The position numbers and the translations under genes are program-made. A stretch of 52,423 nt of DNA from a virus, in the IMG/VR virus record IMGVR_UViG_3300020172_003900, positions 1-52,423 of that record; one strand, 5' to 3'. Shown piece after piece: positions 47,593-52,423 of this stretch. The notes below the pieces were generated by a model. That model searched no databases. It saw only the letters and a program-made list of their open reading frames with translations, and was not told where the DNA came from. Each line of letters begins with the position of its first letter. Position 1 is the stretch's first letter.

Positions 47593-49785
47593 TTAATTTG
47601 TTTTATCTTTAAATGTGGTTCCAGAATATTCATATTTATATATTGTTCCGTTAGCATCCTCAAAAGTATAAATATTATTACCTACCGATTTAATGTATGG
47701 TAAATCTTCTTGTGATAATTTCATTTTTTTAACCTCAGTAAACCATTTTATAAATCCAGGTATATCATTGGTGTAATTCTCACCTGTTGTTGACTCTTTT
47801 ATTTCATCAAAACCTTTAGTATCTTTATTATATTTCCATTTTATACCATCAGTGGTAACACCATAATTACCATTAGTGTCTTTAACCCACGATTGTTTAT
47901 TTTTACCTTTAGATAAACACCAAGCGGTAAAATAAATTTCATTATCACCTGCATTGCTTATATCTAAACCGTCACCAACAACTGGGTCCAACCCCTGCTC
48001 AATTCTTTCTCTTACTATTCTTAAATTTTCTTCTTGACTCTTATTAGTATCCCATCCTAATTCTTCTAATTTTTTTTGAGTTTTAGCCTCTAATAAATCA
48101 AACATATTTTTTAATTTTGATTCATCGTAGTCACCAAACATTGCAAATCCGCCAGCGTCTTTTAATGCTACAATCACTTCGTCTAAATAAGTCCAAAAGA
48201 ATGCGTTTTTTAATAAAGAACCGTCTTCACCGTAAGGATGTAAACCAAAATAATCAAATGGTAGACTTTCTTTAAAATACCTCCAATAATCGTCACTATT
48301 TGGTTTTGGGGTTACTGTTGGTAGACCTTTACAATCTTGACCTAATTGTTTTAATGTCTCACATAGTTCTTCTGCGATAGCATAATCCGCTTTGCTTGAC
48401 CAATGTTTATAATTTTGACCTGCGGTTTTCATAAAAGCAAGTATTGCGGGTATCATACCGTGTTGGAAAACTATAAACGTTATTATTTTAGACGTGATTG
48501 CTCTATTTCGACCGTATTGAGTTAACGCTCTTACAACTTCTGAATTTGTTCTAGGGTCTTTCCAAACAATTTGTTGTAATAATCTTTTAGGATTTGGAAA
48601 TAATATTTTCCACCAATCTTTAGTCTCAAACTTTTCTTTTGAAAAAACTTTTTCAAGAAAATTAGTAATAGGAAAACTTTGAGCCCAAGCTCTTGTTTGT
48701 TCTAACACTGGACCATAAGTGTTTTTAGCTTCAGATTGTGCCAATGCGTCCCAAGATGTTTTTATATTGTCATTCTGTAATAATTTTTTAACCTCAGGTC
48801 TTAATTTTGGGTTATTCATTATTAAAGTATTTAAAGTTTTTGTTACATCAGTTGTTCTACTTTTTCTAAGACCTAAAATCAACATATACAAATCTTCCAT
48901 ATCCACATCAACAACTTCAGGAGGATTTTTAGCCAATTTAGCCTCAATTTGTTTCATTTTATCCTCAATCTTAACTTGTAATATTTTATTATTTGTAAAG
49001 GCGTTTTTCCAATATTTTGTATAAAATCTTAACCAAGCAGGTAAATAAGTTTGACCTATGTTTTGAGACGGTTTTCCACTGTTTTCTTCATAAAGTCTAT
49101 TTAATTCATCAGTTGCCTCATCCGTGTTTTCTATAATATCAGGGTCATTTTCTAAAGTCTCTTCAACCGAAGGTCTATTTTGAGTAATCTCAGGTTCACC
49201 CTTAGATTTAATCTTCCAGTTTCCTAAATTGTCTTCAATAGCTTCTACGTTATCAAAATATTTTTCAAGAATTCTTGTATCTGATAATTCATCTTTAAGA
49301 ATATTCCTTAAAGTATTTTGGGCCTGTTCGATGTCTCCACCTGAATATCTAAGGGCTTGGGAATATAACTCGTCGAAAGCGTTTCTAATTTCAGAAGATT
49401 TTGCAGTAGTCGTAATTAATCTATCTACCTCTTGTTCAAAATTGGTCTCTAATTCTCTAAAAATTTGTCTTTGTATTTCAGTATTTTTTGATAAAAATTC
49501 AACAAATTCTCTTTCCGCGTTCGCAACACCTGTCCTACTAATATTTCTAACAATTGATTCTAAATATTGTTTACTCTCCCTATCAACTAAGGATTCAATT
49601 TTTTTCAAGGCATTTTCAATAGATTCTTCCGCAGTTCTTTCCCCTCCTCTAACAAATAATCTTTTAGCATAATTCCATAATTCTTCTGCAGTTTTTTCTA
49701 AAGCTGCGGTTTGTTCACTCAAAACTCTAACATTCATTAAAGTTTTCATTCTATTCATTTGTTCAAATAAATTCTTTCGCTTCAT
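47593..49785 (-). CDS. Hypothetical large virion-type protein
   Basis: A 730-residue, mostly helical protein that I do not recognise. MKRKNLFEQMNRMKTLMN at the N-terminus has LFE at residues 6-8 and an amphipathic helix similar to those of neighbouring proteins. One hydrophobic stretch (ITFIVFQHGMIPAILAFM, about 437-454) could be membrane-active. Position between two other large proteins with the same start suggests a set of internal or ejected virion proteins. Confidence 0.65.
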   Translation of the reverse strand: MKRKNLFEQMNRMKTLMNVRVLSEQTAALEKTAEELWNYAKRLFVRGGERTAEESIENALKKIESLVDRESKQYLESIVRNISRTGVANAEREFVEFLSKNTEIQRQIFRELETNFEQEVDRLITTTAKSSEIRNAFDELYSQALRYSGGDIEQAQNTLRNILKDELSDTRILEKYFDNVEAIEDNLGNWKIKSKGEPEITQNRPSVEETLENDPDIIENTDEATDELNRLYEENSGKPSQNIGQTYLPAWLRFYTKYWKNAFTNNKILQVKIEDKMKQIEAKLAKNPPEVVDVDMEDLYMLILGLRKSRTTDVTKTLNTLIMNNPKLRPEVKKLLQNDNIKTSWDALAQSEAKNTYGPVLEQTRAWAQSFPITNFLEKVFSKEKFETKDWWKILFPNPKRLLQQIVWKDPRTNSEVVRALTQYGRNRAITSKIITFIVFQHGMIPAILAFMKTAGQNYKHWSSKADYAIAEELCETLKQLGQDCKGLPTVTPKPNSDDYWRYFKESLPFDYFGLHPYGEDGSLLKNAFFWTYLDEVIVALKDAGGFAMFGDYDESKLKNMFDLLEAKTQKKLEELGWDTNKSQEENLRIVRERIEQGLDPVVGDGLDISNAGDNEIYFTAWCLSKGKNKQSWVKDTNGNYGVTTDGIKWKYNKDTKGFDEIKESTTGENYTNDIPGFIKWFTEVKKMKLSQEDLPYIKSVGNNIYTFEDANGTIYKYEYSGTTFKDKTN

Positions 49786-49807
49786 TTTTTTTTTATTAAT
49801 AAATATA

Positions 49808-52423
49808 TCATTTTATTGTAGTTGTTGTAGTGGTATCATCAAAATTACACCCTTCTATCTTAACAAACCAATCTCCATTACTATTTTTACCTACTTGACA
49901 CTTCTTTTCAAATTTATAATATCGTACTTCGGTAGTTGGTATTTTTTTCCAGTCTTTTTCATTAAGATATAATTTATCTAATTCTATAATGGCTTTATCT
50001 TTGATTCCTGCAATTTTTTGTTTTTCCAACTCAATCTCTTTTTTCTTTTTACTATACAAATCTTTATATTTTTTAACCTCAGCGTCTAACTCTGACTTAC
50101 TTTTTTCTGCGTATTTAGACATTTCTTCGGCACTTTTTATTTTATTTAATTCATTTGCATAATATTTTAGTTCAGGAACTTCTAATTTACTGAAAATATA
50201 TAATATGTTTTTTTCAAGATTTTTAATTTCTGCTTGAGTTTTATTTTGAGAAATATATTCTAAAATCTTGTGGTCTCTTTCCCCCCAAGTAATATCAATA
50301 CCTTTTTTCTTAAACTCCGTTTTTATAACATCATAAGTTTTTTCTACCGCAGGTATTGTGACCGCCAAATCAATAACCATATTAGATAAGAATTTTTTAG
50401 TTCCTGCAAATCTCGACATTTTTTGAGCTTCATACCAACTTAAATTTTTATAAACATTTCTTGATTGTGCAACTTCTTTACTTAACCCCTCTAACGATTC
50501 TTGGACTGCCTGTGGTTGTGTTTTTAAAGTTCTTAATACTTCCCTAAACACCGCTCTTTCACCTTTATCTAAAACTCCGTACATAAAAGAATTTAACGAT
50601 TGTGCACTATCAAATGTAATACCAGCCATTTTGGAAGCGATTGATGCCGAAACTTTAGAAAGTTCACTTCCTTTTAAAACAGTTTTAACACTATTATTAA
50701 CTACATTATATAGTTTGTGTAGTTGACCCATCCCCGCAAATATAAAATACATCAGAGCTTCTCTAGTGTTACCTCTACTAGCGTAATAAGTACCTAAACT
50801 TATGTTCAATAGTAAATCAGCAGCAACAATCCAAGTAGCTCCCTCAGTAAAGAACCCTGCAATCATTAATGCGGCAATTGCACCAAATTGAGCTAATTGA
50901 CCCCATCCACTATCCATAAATTTGTCAAAATCACTTCTACCGTCGTAACCGTAATACTGTTCTAACTCTTCAATTTTCAACTTTAATTTTTTGTATTCTT
51001 CTTTCTCACTACTAGTTAATAATTTCTCATCAAAATAATATCCCTCATCTTGTATTTTTTCTCTAACACCAAATTCGTCAGTCCAATATTTAGCTTTATG
51101 AGGTTTTTTATGTGCGTTTTGCCAATTAAGAATTTCTTTATTAACAGTTTCTTTTTGGGTATTAAAATCCTTTAAATCTTCCTTAGTAATACCTTTAGGG
51201 AATTTTCTATTACTATATTCGTTAAAAATTTCTTTTAATTTTGATTGACATCCCCATCTAACTTTCTCATCTTCGGTTGGTTTTGAAATCACACCTCCAC
51301 TTGGTGCCCCAATAACAGATTGTTCATTTATATAATCACCTAAGTTGGTATCTTCTCCGTTAACTAACTTATTATACACTCCACCTATTGATGATTTACA
51401 TCCCGATTGGTTTGATAGGTTTTTAACTTTACCTAAGAATTCATCATATTCAAATGGGCTAATCCCTTCAATAACTCTATATCCTCCAGGTACACTTAAA
51501 CCATTTTGCCAATTATCTAATGCTTTAACTTGTGCTTTAGTCGCATCAGTGTAATCAAATTTTAATTTTAACTTAATATTACCTAAATTAGTATTAATAG
51601 TTAAAATATCATCTTCCTGTTTTTTAGTCTTTAATAATTCTTTTTTAACTATTTCTGGTTTATATTTTGGTGCGACATATGTGTTATCAACAGGGGATGA
51701 ATTTTTTTCAGGTTTATATGTTGGGTCGAAACTCTTCACTATTTCACTTTTAACTGAAACAAAAACCTTACTTTGTCCACCTGAATTTATGGGTGTTTTA
51801 AAAAAATTAGTTAAAACTTTACCTTGTTCGTATGTTGATGTAACACTATTAATAGTTATTGGTGTTTTTGTGTTATTTTTTATAATAAAATATCCGTCAG
51901 ATTGGCCATTTTGAGTATACAACATTTTTTCACCCTTCCAAAGAACATTATCTTCAGTTCTATATGGTCCTGTAACTACAACTCCATTTGGGGACTCAAT
52001 TACTGTTGGTCCACTTTTTGATATACTATCAATTACTTTACCAACTTTACTAATTACACCATCACCTTTATACCCTTTTTGGTAAGAAGAATCGTAAGTG
52101 ACTAAATGATTAAATATTTGACCATATTCACTATCAATATCAGATATTTCATCATTAAGATAATCGGCTAATCCAACACCTTTGGATTTTTTAATAAACT
52201 GATTTACACCATCTAAGATATCTTTACTATTAATTCTTTTTATTTGTTTTAAAGCTTCCTCTTCATCATCATCAAACCAACCAGATAACGCTTCAATTAA
52301 TTTACGGGCAATATCTTGCGATACGTTATTAATTTGTTCATTAACAACATCTTTTTTATTTTCGGTTAAAGTTTTATCTAACGAATAACCTATTAATAAT
52401 CTAATTCTGTCTAAAGATTCTAA
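49808..52423 (-). CDS. Large virion/ejection-type protein (5' end outside window)
   Basis: Open from the right edge to the stop at 49808, at least 871 codons. I checked the frame through 51926-52423: no stop, starting LESLDRIRLLIGYSLDKTLTEN at the edge, a pattern like the N-terminal helices of the other virion-type proteins, so the true start is probably close. Features: repeated (F/L)-rich beta segments early, charged coiled-coil stretches (KKYKDLYSKKKKEIELEKQK), and a Gly/Ala-rich hydrophobic part (AQFGAIAALMIAGFFTEGATWIVAADLLL) like that of the protein at 31708-33306. Confidence 0.75.
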   Translation of the reverse strand, partial: LESLDRIRLLIGYSLDKTLTENKKDVVNEQINNVSQDIARKLIEALSGWFDDDEEEALKQIKRINSKDILDGVNQFIKKSKGVGLADYLNDEISDIDSEYGQIFNHLVTYDSSYQKGYKGDGVISKVGKVIDSISKSGPTVIESPNGVVVTGPYRTEDNVLWKGEKMLYTQNGQSDGYFIIKNNTKTPITINSVTSTYEQGKVLTNFFKTPINSGGQSKVFVSVKSEIVKSFDPTYKPEKNSSPVDNTYVAPKYKPEIVKKELLKTKKQEDDILTINTNLGNIKLKLKFDYTDATKAQVKALDNWQNGLSVPGGYRVIEGISPFEYDEFLGKVKNLSNQSGCKSSIGGVYNKLVNGEDTNLGDYINEQSVIGAPSGGVISKPTEDEKVRWGCQSKLKEIFNEYSNRKFPKGITKEDLKDFNTQKETVNKEILNWQNAHKKPHKAKYWTDEFGVREKIQDEGYYFDEKLLTSSEKEEYKKLKLKIEELEQYYGYDGRSDFDKFMDSGWGQLAQFGAIAALMIAGFFTEGATWIVAADLLLNISLGTYYASRGNTREALMYFIFAGMGQLHKLYNVVNNSVKTVLKGSELSKVSASIASKMAGITFDSAQSLNSFMYGVLDKGERAVFREVLRTLKTQPQAVQESLEGLSKEVAQSRNVYKNLSWYEAQKMSRFAGTKKFLSNMVIDLAVTIPAVEKTYDVIKTEFKKKGIDITWGERDHKILEYISQNKTQAEIKNLEKNILYIFSKLEVPELKYYANELNKIKSAEEMSKYAEKSKSELDAEVKKYKDLYSKKKKEIELEKQKIAGIKDKAIIELDKLYLNEKDWKKIPTTEVRYYKFEKKCQVGKNSNGDWFVKIEGCNFDDTTTTTTIK

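Noticed and set aside
1-52423. CRISPR arrays, retrons, insertion sequences or integrase/attachment sites
   Set aside because: No regularly spaced repeats, reverse transcriptase, transposase or integrase motifs were seen. The direct repeats found are inside genes or tRNA T arms.

Overview
The window looks like part of a large, AT-rich, T4-like tailed phage genome infecting a member of the Bacteroidota. The T4-type head module is readable on the minus strand: large terminase gp17, portal gp20, prohead protease gp21, an acidic scaffold in the gp22 position, and the major capsid protein gp23, which runs off the left edge. The host assignment rests on several promoters of the Bacteroidota type (TTG or TTTG, 19-20 bases, TAnnTTTG) and on the absence of clear Shine-Dalgarno sites.

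Layout. Positions 1-14.7 kb hold the head and packaging operon plus small accessory genes, all on the minus strand except a small plus-strand gene for ribosomal protein bS21. Positions 14.9-22.5 kb hold a ClpC-like unfoldase, an M20-type peptidase, a tmRNA, a small lipoprotein, an M15-type peptidase and a CxxC-rich zinc-finger protein. Positions 22.5-28.5 kb form a minus-strand run of small early-type genes: RNA ligase, metallophosphoesterase, CYTH protein, cREC domain, a papain-like candidate and a PLP aminotransferase. Positions 28.5-38.4 kb hold 26 tRNA genes on the minus strand, mixed with small proteins, an HNH endonuclease, a putative ejection protein, a HAD phosphatase, a membrane hydrolase and several unassigned structured RNAs. 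Positions 38.5-43.3 kb form a glycan cluster (three glycosyltransferases, a methyltransferase and a nucleotide-sugar dehydrogenase). Positions 43.4-45.2 kb on the plus strand carry an HNH gene, two tRNA-Leu genes around another structured RNA, and ClpP. Positions 45.2-52.4 kb hold large unassigned virion-type proteins; the last is cut by the right edge.

How it works together. The 28 tRNAs cover all 20 amino acids. With bS21, RNA ligase and other possible RNA-repair domains, they suggest a phage that keeps its own translation supply. The tmRNA (with an unusually long tag frame), a ClpC-like ATPase that keeps a VGF ClpP-docking tripeptide, a complete-looking ClpP, a two-UVR-motif protein and a peptidase could together form a phage-owned ribosome-rescue and protein-turnover route. 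Most stable-RNA units carry a boxA-like GTTCTTTGAAA element. The best candidates for undescribed biology are this proteolysis module, a roughly 530-nt noncoding RNA with its own promoter and terminator (33.3-33.9 kb), several compact structured RNAs between tRNAs, and a possible N-terminal capsid-targeting signal shared by several virion-type proteins.

All calls come from reading the sequence; no database search or folding program was run.
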